A DNA stretch of 64,000 bases from Methanolinea mesophila. GTDB taxonomy: Archaea > Halobacteriota > Methanomicrobia > Methanomicrobiales > Methanospirillaceae. Each line of letters opens with the position of its first letter. Position 1 is the stretch's first letter. Of this stretch, positions 44,602 through 52,399 are shown one piece after another. Location of the stretch: positions 1,431,529 to 1,495,528 of the forward strand of contig NZ_JAGGKR010000001.1 in the NCBI RefSeq assembly GCF_017873855.1, read 5' to 3'. The notes beneath the pieces are model-generated. The model had not been told where the DNA came from. It saw nothing but the letters and a program-made list of their open reading frames with translations, and ran no database searches. Position numbers and translations under genes: made by a program.

Positions 44602-45234
44602 TTAGATATTCCTCTTCGACAGGATGATGATCGCCGCTGCTATACCGGCAATGGCGGGGATAAAGGATAATCCGGCTTTTGTCGGGGTAGGAGATACGGT
44701 GTGGGGGACGGTTTCCACGGTGGTGATCGTCTCCGGAGGGGAGGTGGGAGGTCCGGCGATCGTCCGGGTCACGGTCTGTGTGGAGCCTCCGACAAGCTGG
44801 CCCTGGTTGTTCAGCTCCTGGACCTGGAGCATAGTCAGGGTGGTCCCGCCCGGGGAATCGGGCACGACTCCCTCGACCCTGACTTCCACTGCAACATCGC
44901 GGTCGGTGGGATAGGAGAGCAGGTAGCCGTTCACGTACACGATGTTCCCCGCTTTCGGGATCACGGCAGCCTGGATCCCGTTGACCGTGACCACCACGTT
45001 CCACTGGGCGGCATCGAGCCCCGTCGAGAGGACCAGGGTGTAGCCCTCGATGAATGTCGTGGGGCCACTGGGAATGATTGCGACCGTGGCGGAGGTGGTT
45101 GCCTGAGAGAGAGGGACCAGGTTCTCTCCCGAAGGGGTCACCATCACGTCCTGGAGGGTATACTGGGCGCTGACGGTGCCGGTGAACAGGACCGCCGCGA
45201 GTGCCAGGATGATGAACAGGCGCTTCGTACTCAT
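44602..45234 (-). CDS. Secreted surface protein with C-terminal membrane tag
   Basis: A 210-residue protein with a signal peptide (RLFIILALAAVLFTGTVSAQ), a beta-rich middle region (ATVAIIPSGPTTFIEGYTLVLS, VVVTVNGIQAAVIPKAGNIVYVNGY), a Thr/Pro-rich linker (TTVETVPHTVSPTPTKAG) and a C-terminal hydrophobic helix with a SKRNI tail. No family recognised. ATG 45234 begins the signal peptide; the frame is open upstream but unrelated. The C-terminal tag T-K-A-G recurs in two PEGA proteins of this window. Confidence 0.8.
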   Translation of the reverse strand: MSTKRLFIILALAAVLFTGTVSAQYTLQDVMVTPSGENLVPLSQATTSATVAIIPSGPTTFIEGYTLVLSTGLDAAQWNVVVTVNGIQAAVIPKAGNIVYVNGYLLSYPTDRDVAVEVRVEGVVPDSPGGTTLTMLQVQELNNQGQLVGGSTQTVTRTIAGPPTSPPETITTVETVPHTVSPTPTKAGLSFIPAIAGIAAAIIILSKRNI

Positions 45235-45542
45235 ACCCAGAGATCGGATGCAGAGATAAAAAAGAATAGGTGACGGGGAACCGGATCGGGATCCGAAACG
45301 GCGGGCACTCAAAATCCGGCACTCCCAGGGTCCGGGGAAATGCAGGTCATGGTTCACACTTTTATTTGGGAAGAACCGCCTTTTCGCGGTCTTCCGACCG
45401 GAAATAATAGATCTTCGGCCGAAATTCCGCGCTGAACGGCAGGATCTCCCTGATGAGGAAAAATTTATAATATTTAAGTTTATATTGCCGGATGCTTCCT
45501 TGACGTACCCTCCCGGTGCGCCACGGCAAAGGAGTGATAGAG
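45235..45542. other. 308-base divergent promoter region of Hsp20 and surface protein
   Basis: Mostly non-coding: it carries the Hsp20 TATA box and A/T-rich tracts. A short sequence at 45355-45395 is rich in Phe/Lys-like codons but not a gene. Confidence 0.6.
45464..45474 (+). promoter_or_regulatory. TATA box of the Hsp20 gene
   Basis: TTTATAATATT in a strongly AT-rich island (45458-45485) within GC-rich DNA. Expected start of the transcript is about 45495-45500, giving a ~45-base leader and a ribosome site GGAGTGAT just before the ATG. Confidence 0.6.
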
Positions 45543-46013
45543 ATGAGAAGACGATATCGTTCGATCTATGATGATTTGGACGAGATGCGGGCATACATGG
45601 ACTACGTGTTCGGGCGAACGGGCGGACCCGGGGAACTGATGCTCCTCCCGGGAGAGACCCCGGCGGACCTCACCCCGGTCTCCAGGGGAGGACTCCGCGT
45701 GGACGTCGCCACCCACGATAACGAGGTGATCGTGACGGCGGATATCATGCCCGGCGTGGAGAAGGGCGAGATCTCCCTCGACCTGGTCGACCCGCAGGCA
45801 CTGCAGATCGGGTATGAGCGGAAAGAGGAGAAGAAAGAGGAGAAAGAGGGCTATTACATGCAGGAACGGCGGTTCGGATCGGTCTGCAGGGTGATCCCTC
45901 TTCCCGAACCGGTCACTGAGGAAGGAGCGACGGCCACCTTTAAAAACGGAGTCCTGGAGGTCCACCTGAAAAAGTCCACGGAAAAACTGAAACAACAGAT
46001 CAGGATCGAATAA
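45543..46013 (+). CDS. Hsp20/alpha-crystallin small heat-shock protein
   Basis: A 156-residue protein with an N-terminal helical lead (YDDLDEMRAYMDYVFGRTGG), an alpha-crystallin domain from about residue 47 (GLRVDVATHDNEVIVTADIMPG ... YYMQERRFGSVCRVIPLPEPV) and the conserved A/G-x-L motif as GVLEVHLKK, followed by a short tail. A ~10-residue Lys/Glu insert (RKEEKKEEKE) sits in the domain loop. Small heat-shock proteins hold unfolding proteins. ATG 45543 is preferred, since GGAGTGAT precedes it at 45531-45538; a GTG at 45516 is earlier. Confidence 0.9.
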   Translation: MRRRYRSIYDDLDEMRAYMDYVFGRTGGPGELMLLPGETPADLTPVSRGGLRVDVATHDNEVIVTADIMPGVEKGEISLDLVDPQALQIGYERKEEKKEEKEGYYMQERRFGSVCRVIPLPEPVTEEGATATFKNGVLEVHLKKSTEKLKQQIRIE

Positions 46014-46226
46014 CTCTTTTTTCGGGGAGGACGCGTTACAGACCCCCTCGATTATTACACCCAAAGGCGACGTTGACGGACCCGCCGATTCACACGTTTC
46101 CACCTGCAATGAAGGACCAGGATGTCCGACGGATCGTAAGGGGAAAAAATGTCGGACCGTCCCCTCCCTCCGGTGCCAGGCCGGGATCGACCGCGTGCCG
46201 GATATTAGAATATTCCCGGGTTCCTG

Positions 46227-47636
46227 TTACCGTCCAGGCCCGGGATCCTCGACATTCACCCGAGAGACCCCCTGCGCGGCCATGTACTTCCCGAGCCCGG
46301 CAAGGATGAGCAGTCCCGCAAGGCCGGTCACCAGGACCGTGACCAGGAGCTCGGGGTCTCTCCACGAGATCGCCGCCACCACGAACGCCGCGGCAAGGTT
46401 CCGCTGGGCGGTGCCCAGTGCCGATGCCCTGCGCACCCGCGCCACTCCGCCTTCCCCGGCCAGGAACCCGATGACGAATGCTACGACGATAAACAGTATG
46501 AGGGCCAGGATCGCACCGGTGACGAAGATCGCGGGCAGGTTCTGGTAATAACTCAGGAAGTACGCCGCAAAGAGCACAATCATGGCGATGAAGGATACTT
46601 TCGAGAGAGTTCCCGTCAGCCGCACCGCGACGTTCTCGTACCGGGAACGGATGAACACGCCGATTCCCAGCGGGATCGCAAGCAGAAGCACGAGGGGGAC
46701 CGCGATATCCAGGGCGTCAACCTCGCCGTGGATTAAGAAGGGGAGCAGCAGGGGTATGGTGACGATGCTTGCGGCGATCATGATCACCGCGGTACCTTCC
46801 GCAGGGTCAGGGTCCGCACGGGCAATCCGGTCGAGCCGGGGGAGGAATGTGGCCCCGGCCGCCAGCCCCATCAGGACCAGGCCTGCACCCATCCCGGCGG
46901 AAAGCCCTGCAGCAGCGGCCAGGAGCCAGGCCACTATGGGCACGGCGATGAAATTTGCCGCCAGGGCAGGAACGAACAGCCGCAGGTTCCTTATGGGGAG
47001 GACGAGCCGGGAGCGCGGCATCGAGAACCCGATCGAGAGCATTCCCGCGACAACGAAGATTACTACTCCGGCGTTCCCGGCGAAGGAGAGCAGGTGATCG
47101 ATGTCCTGGATCCGGTTCGCGAACACAAGCACGAAACCGGCCGCGATCACGAACCCCAGCGTCGTGAAGAGGAGGGAAGGCACGCGTTTCCAGCGAAGTA
47201 TCCAGGAGATGACCGGGGTGCCGTAGAGCCCGATCCCCGGGATCCAGGCGATCATTATACAGGAGACCGCCCCGTATCGTTTGATAAACGGATGTTTCTC
47301 GGTTTTCTGCTCAAGCCTGGCGATCCATGCACGTACCCGGGTCGAGACCAGGGCGAGTGCGTCACAGGCTTCCCGGATGGCGACGACGATACCCAGGGCG
47401 AAGAACGCCATGATCAGCAGGATGAACCAGGGCGAGAGGCCGAAGGCAAGACCGATCGGGGGGGAGGCGGCCTGGAGGGCGAAAGTGGCCCCGATGAACG
47501 CGAGTATCACCGCCGCATCAACCCCGAGGACCGCACCGAAGATAAGAGGGACCGCAAGCGAGAGCACAATCAGGAAGAGCAGAGCGAGCATGATCCTCTG
47601 TGCCACCTCCCTGCGATTCACGGGTTGTCCTGCCAT
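46227..47636 (-). CDS. Fusion of small-multidrug-export-like and bile-acid:sodium symporter (BASS)-like domains
   Basis: A 469-residue membrane protein. Residues ~1-190 hold five or six helices with PFIKRYGAVSCIMIAWIPGIGLYGTP, resembling the small multidrug-export (PF06695) family. From about residue 195 the pattern (MLSIGFSMPR, NFIAVPIVAWLLAAAAGL, MGLAAGATFLPRLDRIARAD, LGTAQRNLAAAFV) is that of BASS/ACR3-type transporters, with the conserved LGTAQRN close to the C-terminus. The two halves form one polypeptide with no sign of a stop. Substrate unknown. ATG 47636 leaves a normal cytoplasmic lead; the frame extends upstream. Confidence 0.75.
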   Translation of the reverse strand: MAGQPVNRREVAQRIMLALLFLIVLSLAVPLIFGAVLGVDAAVILAFIGATFALQAASPPIGLAFGLSPWFILLIMAFFALGIVVAIREACDALALVSTRVRAWIARLEQKTEKHPFIKRYGAVSCIMIAWIPGIGLYGTPVISWILRWKRVPSLLFTTLGFVIAAGFVLVFANRIQDIDHLLSFAGNAGVVIFVVAGMLSIGFSMPRSRLVLPIRNLRLFVPALAANFIAVPIVAWLLAAAAGLSAGMGAGLVLMGLAAGATFLPRLDRIARADPDPAEGTAVIMIAASIVTIPLLLPFLIHGEVDALDIAVPLVLLLAIPLGIGVFIRSRYENVAVRLTGTLSKVSFIAMIVLFAAYFLSYYQNLPAIFVTGAILALILFIVVAFVIGFLAGEGGVARVRRASALGTAQRNLAAAFVVAAISWRDPELLVTVLVTGLAGLLILAGLGKYMAAQGVSRVNVEDPGPGR

Positions 47637-47812
47637 GTATTGGCGTAGATTAGCGCTCCGACTACTTATTGCTGCATGGTTGGCTCCGGTTCGGGGGAAG
47701 CGCGTGCGGTCCTGCAGCTCCCCGGTCTCCGGGTCCGGGGGGTACCGTACATGGAGCGGATCCGAAGTGAGTTCCTCCCAATATTTTTCATTCCCCCGGG
47801 CCTTCACAGTCT

Positions 47813-48241
47813 ATGGATGTCCGGTTCTGCGCTCGCTACCGGGGAGACGGAAACCCGCCCTCAAACCGGTTTTGCCGCTCATGCCCCGCACGCGGGGAGG
47901 CCTGTGATCTTCTCTGGGAACAGGTGGTCACCCTCTCCCGGTCGAACGGGGGAAAACCGGTCCTCCTCCCCCCGACCAGGGCGGTGATGCTCCCCCATCC
48001 GAAAAATCCCGACTTTGTGCGATTGCGGATCAATTGTGAGTGGACGTTGCCGGTAGAAGATTTCCTGCACTTCATCGCCACCGGGCACGCGGGTATGGGT
48101 AGAAAGGGGCGGCGGCAGGACCCGTCCGCCTCCCCGAGCATGACCCGGCAGGAACCGTACGTGCAGGCGATCGTCGAGGCGCTGGGCGGGTGGGAGATCC
48201 CCGAGATCGTGAAGGTGAAACACGTTCAGCGGGGGCGGTAA
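47813..48241 (+). CDS. Hypothetical protein with Cys-rich N-terminus
   Basis: A 142-residue protein with no recognised domain. Codon choice (GC-rich third positions) is like its neighbours, which supports it being a gene. The N-terminal 31 residues hold a Cys-rich cluster (CARYRGDG ... NRFCRSCPARGEAC), which could bind zinc or a metal cluster. The rest is mixed. No operon partner: upstream gene is divergent, downstream gene is convergent. Rated lower because there is no homology evidence. Confidence 0.5.
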   Translation: MDVRFCARYRGDGNPPSNRFCRSCPARGEACDLLWEQVVTLSRSNGGKPVLLPPTRAVMLPHPKNPDFVRLRINCEWTLPVEDFLHFIATGHAGMGRKGRRQDPSASPSMTRQEPYVQAIVEALGGWEIPEIVKVKHVQRGR

Positions 48242-48402
48242 GTCCGGGTTCAAGAAAGGACAGGGGGAGTTGAACCTGGAAACGTGCCCTGATTACCGGG
48301 GCAGGATCTATGGAAAAAAAATCGAAAAACGGTCCGTGTATCCTTGGGAGAATGGACTTGAGCGAATCCCCGGATGGCCGGTATGATCAGGAGTCACCGG
48401 AA

Positions 48403-48627
48403 TTAATCCTCCAGTACCACGTCCCCGCCTTCTTCGTCCGCGAAACTGAAGAGCTGGTCGATGGTGGTCCCCAGTTCTTTTGCCACCGTGTGGGCGAGCC
48501 GGAGCGAGGGGTTATACTTTCCCTTCTCCAGGAAGACGATGGTCTCCCTCCGGACACCCACCGCGTCGGCCAGGTCCGCCTGGGTCATGTTCCTCCTCGC
48601 CCGGAACTCCTTGATACGGGTCTGCAT
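48403..48627 (-). CDS. XRE-family transcriptional regulator
   Basis: A 74-residue single-domain helix-turn-helix protein: [52 protein letters not shown] is the entire HTH_3 domain, with recognition helix [11 protein letters not shown], followed by a short acidic tail. It is typical of small regulators (YozG-like) encoded next to DUF2178 membrane proteins. It lies 15 bases after the DUF2178 gene and probably regulates that operon through the inverted repeat at 49099-49135. An earlier start (48636) is possible. Confidence 0.9.
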   Translation of the reverse strand: MQTRIKEFRARRNMTQADLADAVGVRRETIVFLEKGKYNPSLRLAHTVAKELGTTIDQLFSFADEEGGDVVLED

Positions 48628-48642
48628 GAACGTCACCCGGGT

Positions 48643-49062
48643 TTACCCGACATCTCCCTTCCGGAAGAACCACCACTGGAACCCCTTGGCAGAGACCCCC
48701 ATCAGGAGGATGAGAAACACCGCAAGGGTGCTGACATCCGGGGTGAACAGCCCAAGGACGTTCAGCCAGAAGATCGCGAACAGGGCGATGAACGTCAGGA
48801 ACCATGACCAGGAGAGACCGTAGGCCCCGATCTTCCTTGTTCGTTCGTCCTGCTGGTATCTCCCCTTTCCGGAAAGACGGAATGCAGAGATGATCATAAG
48901 TACCGAACCGGCGGAGATGCAGGACAGTGAAACACCCCCCTGCAGGGAAGCAGGACCAAGTATGAGCATCAGGAGGCCGGCGCCGAAGACAAGTATCCCG
49001 GCGACAAACAGGCCAGTGATCCACGTCTGTGATCCTGATTTATCCGTTGAAGTTTCTTTCAT
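48643..49062 (-). CDS. DUF2178-type membrane protein
   Basis: A 139-residue protein with four hydrophobic segments (WITGLFVAGILVFGAGLLML, CISAGSVLMIISAF, FLTFIALFAIFWLNVLGLF and LAVFLILLMGVSAKG) and the conserved loop GRYQQDERTRKIGAYGLSWSW, diagnostic of DUF2178 with its DER motif. ATG 49062 has GGGAAA upstream; 49104 is an earlier possible start. It is usual for DUF2178 to be encoded together with a small XRE regulator, as here. Function unknown. Confidence 0.8.
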   Translation of the reverse strand: MKETSTDKSGSQTWITGLFVAGILVFGAGLLMLILGPASLQGGVSLSCISAGSVLMIISAFRLSGKGRYQQDERTRKIGAYGLSWSWFLTFIALFAIFWLNVLGLFTPDVSTLAVFLILLMGVSAKGFQWWFFRKGDVG

Positions 49063-49098
49063 GTAATTTCCCTGATTTTCCAGTTGTTGTGAGATATT

Positions 49099-49135
49099 TC
49101 TCATATATGTTAGATATGTATAACATTATATGAGA
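49099..49135 (-). promoter_or_regulatory. Large AT-rich inverted repeat, likely XRE operator
   Basis: TCTCATATATGTTA (49099-49112) and TAACATTATATGAGA (49121-49135) are near-perfect reverse complements differing by one inserted T, separated by eight bases (GATATGTA). A shorter TGAGA/TCTCA repeat (49090-49103) adjoins it. It lies 37-73 bases upstream of the DUF2178 start and overlaps TATA-like sequence, the expected place for autorepression by the XRE protein. Confidence 0.6.
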
Positions 49136-49456
49136 TAAAGGTAACTATTTTCAGAAGAAGGCGTGCAATTTCTTTCAGGGTCAGCAAATGAAGAGGAGAA
49201 GCGGGTATTGTTCATGATGAAATGCCGGATATCTTAAACTCAGTAAAGATCTCCTTTCCGGTTCCTTGTCATCGAGGGGGATCCCGGAACGCCTGACCTG
49301 ATCATGCCCATGGAACCGCGGAGGGGGCAAACCCCGGAAGTCTCTCTACCGGAATATTTGAGGGCCGGAGACCTCCTATCTCAGGTTATGACTCCTGGTG
49401 GTTCGGGACAATGATGTATTCAATGTTATACTGACAGGAAGGATTTTATAACAAAA

Positions 49457-49474
49457 TGTAAAATATACTTTACA
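49457..49474 (+). promoter_or_regulatory. Palindrome around the TATA box of the repeat-protein gene
   Basis: TGTAAA-ATATAC-TTTACA is a perfect inverted repeat around an ATATAC core about 40 bases before the ATG, consistent with operator and TATA box in one site. Confidence 0.5.
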
Positions 49475-49514
49475 CCGGAAGGCAACCCTTCCGGATACAC
49501 CAGACCAGGATGAA

Positions 49515-50195
49515 ATGATGAAGAAAAGAACCGGAATATTGGTGGGGATCACCGCGTTGTTCTGCGTGTGCGCCCTGCTGGCTGCACCGGTCGCTGCGGC
49601 GGTCCAGAATGCCGGCCAGAACGGCGGGCCCAATGGGGACCGCCTGACCGGGATGCTGGACAAACTTATCACCGAAGGGTACGACGTCGCGGCGATCCAG
49701 GCGGCAGTAGCGGCCGGGGACCTTGAGACGGCTCATACGCTGATGCAGGAGTTCATCGCGGCCAACCCCGATGCAGTTCCCGCCCGCGGAGACAGACAGG
49801 GAGCCCCGACCGGTGAGATGATCACCAGGCTCCTGGACAAGCTTGCATCAGATGGGTACGACGTCTCTGCGATCCAGGCGGCAGTAGCGGCCGGGGACCT
49901 CGAGACGGCTCATACGCTGATGCAGGAGTTCATCGCCGCCAACCCCGATGCAGTTCCCGCCCGTGGAGACAGACCGGGAGCACCGAGCGGTGAGATGATC
50001 ACCGGGCTCCTGGACAAGCTCACCACTGAAGGGTACGACGTCTCTGCGATCCAGGCGGCGGTAGCGGCCGGGGACCTTGAGACGGCTCATACGCTGATGC
50101 AGGAGTTCATCGCGGCAAACCCCGACGCGATGCCCGCCCGTGGAGACGGACCGGGACATGCGGGATGCAGGAGCGTGGAAGAGACTACTGAATGA
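49515..50195 (+). CDS. Secreted protein of three near-identical 59-residue repeats
   Basis: A 226-residue protein. The first 33 residues are a signal peptide (GILVGITALFCVCALLAAPVAAA). After a short Asn/Gly-rich spacer come three copies of a 59-residue unit: L(T)GxLDKLxxEGYDVSAIQAAVAAG, DLETAHTLMQEFIAANPDA, and a PARGDxxGAPxGEM linker. Unit period is 177 bases exactly and copies are almost identical at DNA level, indicating recent duplication or conversion. The units look helical and Ala-rich; function unknown. A second Met at 49518 may be the true start given AGGATGA spacing. C-terminal tail has no recognised anchor. Confidence 0.8.
   Translation: MMKKRTGILVGITALFCVCALLAAPVAAAVQNAGQNGGPNGDRLTGMLDKLITEGYDVAAIQAAVAAGDLETAHTLMQEFIAANPDAVPARGDRQGAPTGEMITRLLDKLASDGYDVSAIQAAVAAGDLETAHTLMQEFIAANPDAVPARGDRPGAPSGEMITGLLDKLTTEGYDVSAIQAAVAAGDLETAHTLMQEFIAANPDAMPARGDGPGHAGCRSVEETTE
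49635..50150 (+). repeat. Three tandem 177-base coding repeats
   Basis: Copies at about 49635-49811, 49812-49988 and 49989-50150 (last truncated). Markers such as GCGATCCAGGCGGC recur at 49692, 49869 and 50046, exactly 177 bases apart. Confidence 0.9.
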
Positions 50196-50584
50196 AATTC
50201 ATCACCGATCAGAAGTAATCCGAATCCAATCTCATTGCCACCAACACCAGGATTGAAAAAGGAGAATCATCTCCTCCTTACAGTCTTTTTTCAGGCGTAA
50301 TTCCCACCTCCCCGGAAGTTCCCGGCTCCAGAAGTGTAAAGGGATTATCGTAACCAACCCGGGGAAGAACCGAATCGGTCAATAGTGTAGTTATCGGAGA
50401 GACTTTCCCCGAATATAAAAGTACGGAATATTCAGCGATTTTAATCCGTCACTCTCCCATGAAACCATTATTACCCGGCCATGCAAGGATTCTTTTGGTG
50501 GGTTCTATGCGGGGGCTTTTTTCGAGGGGGGCAGATGATTCTCTGTACCTCAGCCGGATAGGATACGCCTTCATTCAAAGGTCG
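50196..50584. other. 389-base intergenic region with terminator and TATA box
   Basis: Holds the terminator and, at about 50411-50420, GAATATAAAA, a good TATA candidate 170 bases before the beta-helix gene. Short open frame upstream of that gene has no domain. No other feature seen. Confidence 0.6.
50259..50291 (+). terminator. Hairpin and T-run after the repeat-protein gene
   Basis: GGAGA-ATCA-TCTCC forms a short stem and is followed, after CTTACAG, by TCTTTTTT. Confidence 0.5.
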
Positions 50585-51856
50585 ATGCGTATGAATTCCG
50601 ACGTAACTCATGAAAATAGACATTTCCTTTACCTGGCATGCGTTCTTGCAATCTGCATGCTGGCACTTGCGGGGACCGTGGCGGCGAAACCCATCCCGAT
50701 CACCGGTCCCACAGTGATCACCCAGCCGGGACAGTATTATATTGCGAACCCCGTCACCAACAGCACCGCACCGGTGTACATCGAGGTCCGGACCTCGGGC
50801 GTGGTAATCGACGGAAAAAATAAGGTGATCGACGGGTCCGACGACCCGAACAGCGTGGGGGTCAAGATCGTGAATACCGCCATGTCCATCGTGAACGTGG
50901 TGGTGAAGAACATGGTCCTCACCGACTGGGGCACCGGGCTATGGCTTACCGACGTGAAAGACAGCCTGATCGACAAGGTGACCGTCTCGAGCTCGACGGC
51001 AAACGGGATCCTCCTCCAGAATTCCCGGGGAATCACGGTGCAGAACTCGGTCGTCAAGGATAACGGAGGCTGTGGTATGATCCTCTTCGGTGGGAGTGCA
51101 TCAAATATTCTGCAGAAGAATACCGCTCAGGGGAACACACTGGACGGTATCAGGATCAGGTTCTCCTATAATAACCTCGTCGAGAACAACAAGATCCTGA
51201 ACAACAAGGGCGTCGGACTCAATTTCAACGAACAGGGGAACTATAATACCGTGCAGAAGAACACGATTACCGGTAACAGCGCCGAGGGCATCCTGCTCTA
51301 CAAGTCCTCCGACAACCAGATCACTCAGAACACCCTGAAGAACAACAACAACGGGATCTACCTGAATTCCGAGTGCTACAACAACGATCTCTACCAGAAT
51401 ACCGTGACCTGCAGTACCTACAACGCGATATTCTTAAACGGAGGGTCGGATGACAACGTGATCCGCGGCAATATCGTTGACAATAACCTCCAGACGGGAC
51501 TCAGGATCAGGCAGTCCGATGCAAACATCTTCTACGACAACAAGGTCCGGAACAATGCCTGGGAGGGGGTCTGGCTCTGGGACTCTTCCAATAACGTGTT
51601 CTATAACAATTATTTCTTCAATGTCAACAACACCAACCTCATCGGCACCCCTTCGAACACATGGAACCTCAGCCTGTCTGAAGTAAAAAGCATCACCGGC
51701 GGCAAGTTCTCCGGCGGGAACAGCTGGGGCCAGCCCAACGGGCAGGGATTCTCCCAGATCACGCCGGATTCCAATCGTGACGGGATCTGTGACAGCAGCT
51801 TCGTAATCGCCACGAACAATGTAGACTGGCTCCCCCTGAAGTGGAAGAAGGTCTGA
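50585..51856 (+). CDS. Secreted right-handed beta-helix (NosD/pectate-lyase-like) protein
   Basis: A 423-residue exported protein: signal peptide (YLACVLAICMLALAGTVAAK), then about ten parallel beta-helix coils with the Asn-ladder pattern (GITVQNSVVKDNGG, NILQKNTAQGN, YNNLVENNKILNNKGVG, YNTVQKNTITGNSAEGILLYKS, DNQITQNTLKNNNNGIYL), characteristic of the NosD/PbH1 family. The C-terminal region (SITGGKFSGGN to RDGICDSSFVI) has an NRDGICDSSF end like Ca-binding dockerin-type loops. Probably surface-exposed carbohydrate binding or adhesion; no catalytic residues assigned. ATG 50591 is an alternative start. Confidence 0.82.
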   Translation: MRMNSDVTHENRHFLYLACVLAICMLALAGTVAAKPIPITGPTVITQPGQYYIANPVTNSTAPVYIEVRTSGVVIDGKNKVIDGSDDPNSVGVKIVNTAMSIVNVVVKNMVLTDWGTGLWLTDVKDSLIDKVTVSSSTANGILLQNSRGITVQNSVVKDNGGCGMILFGGSASNILQKNTAQGNTLDGIRIRFSYNNLVENNKILNNKGVGLNFNEQGNYNTVQKNTITGNSAEGILLYKSSDNQITQNTLKNNNNGIYLNSECYNNDLYQNTVTCSTYNAIFLNGGSDDNVIRGNIVDNNLQTGLRIRQSDANIFYDNKVRNNAWEGVWLWDSSNNVFYNNYFFNVNNTNLIGTPSNTWNLSLSEVKSITGGKFSGGNSWGQPNGQGFSQITPDSNRDGICDSSFVIATNNVDWLPLKWKKV

Positions 51857-52014
51857 TCCCCCATCTTTTTTTTATTCGAAACAACGGTACGAGGCGGGCC
51901 ATCATGCCGCAGGGTTATCAGGACCCTTACCCGTTCCGATTCTCAGTGGTAATTAAAAATATTTTACAAAAAGATTTTAATAACATATTGTGTATAACAG
52001 TTCGGGGTGATTTC

Positions 52015-52239
52015 ATGGAGAACATCCGGGACCAGAACATAGAATCACTGTACCTCATTGCGAAAAGGGCCTGTTGCGACATCGGCATCGAGTGCGAGCA
52101 GCGTGAAGCGGTGCACCTTCTCGGGGAGATCGCAAGACAGGGCAACAAGGAGGCGGATACCGCGCTGCACATGCTCTTCCGGGCGCCGTTCCTCCATCCA
52201 CTCCTCCGGGAGATGGTCGCGTCGGATCTCACAACCTGA
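52015..52239 (+). CDS. Small helical (HEAT-like) protein
   Basis: A 74-residue protein with a strong ribosome site (GGGGTGATTTC) right before the ATG and a TATA-like TAATAACATATTGTGTATAAC region 20-40 bases upstream. ESLYLIAKRACCDIGIECEQ, VHLLGEIARQGNKEADTALHMLF and HPLLREMVASDL resemble short HEAT-like helix pairs. No function can be assigned. It is alone between the beta-helix gene and livK. Confidence 0.65.
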   Translation: MENIRDQNIESLYLIAKRACCDIGIECEQREAVHLLGEIARQGNKEADTALHMLFRAPFLHPLLREMVASDLTT

Positions 52240-52371
52240 GATCATTCCATCCGAGCTCCGGCCTGCACCAGGGATCGTTTCCCGGTTCGCGCCCGGGGCG
52301 GTCACCTCTCTCTTCTCCGGAGTATGTCCTAAATAACAACATTTATTGGGAGCACTTTCCTAACATTGTCA

Positions 52372-52386
52372 TGCTATAACATAGCA
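52372..52386 (+). promoter_or_regulatory. Palindrome before livK
   Basis: TGCTAT-AAC-ATAGCA is a perfect inverted repeat 14 bases before the livK ATG and overlaps the ribosome-site region AGGATG; it may be an operator or a translational hairpin. Confidence 0.5.
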
Positions 52387-52399
52387 AGGATGCCGATTC

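Larger units (their letters stand above)
49063..49514. other. 452-base divergent intergenic region with two inverted repeats
   Basis: Contains the large inverted repeat at 49099-49135 and the palindrome at 49457-49474; the sequence in between (49150-49440) has no gene. Confidence 0.7.
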
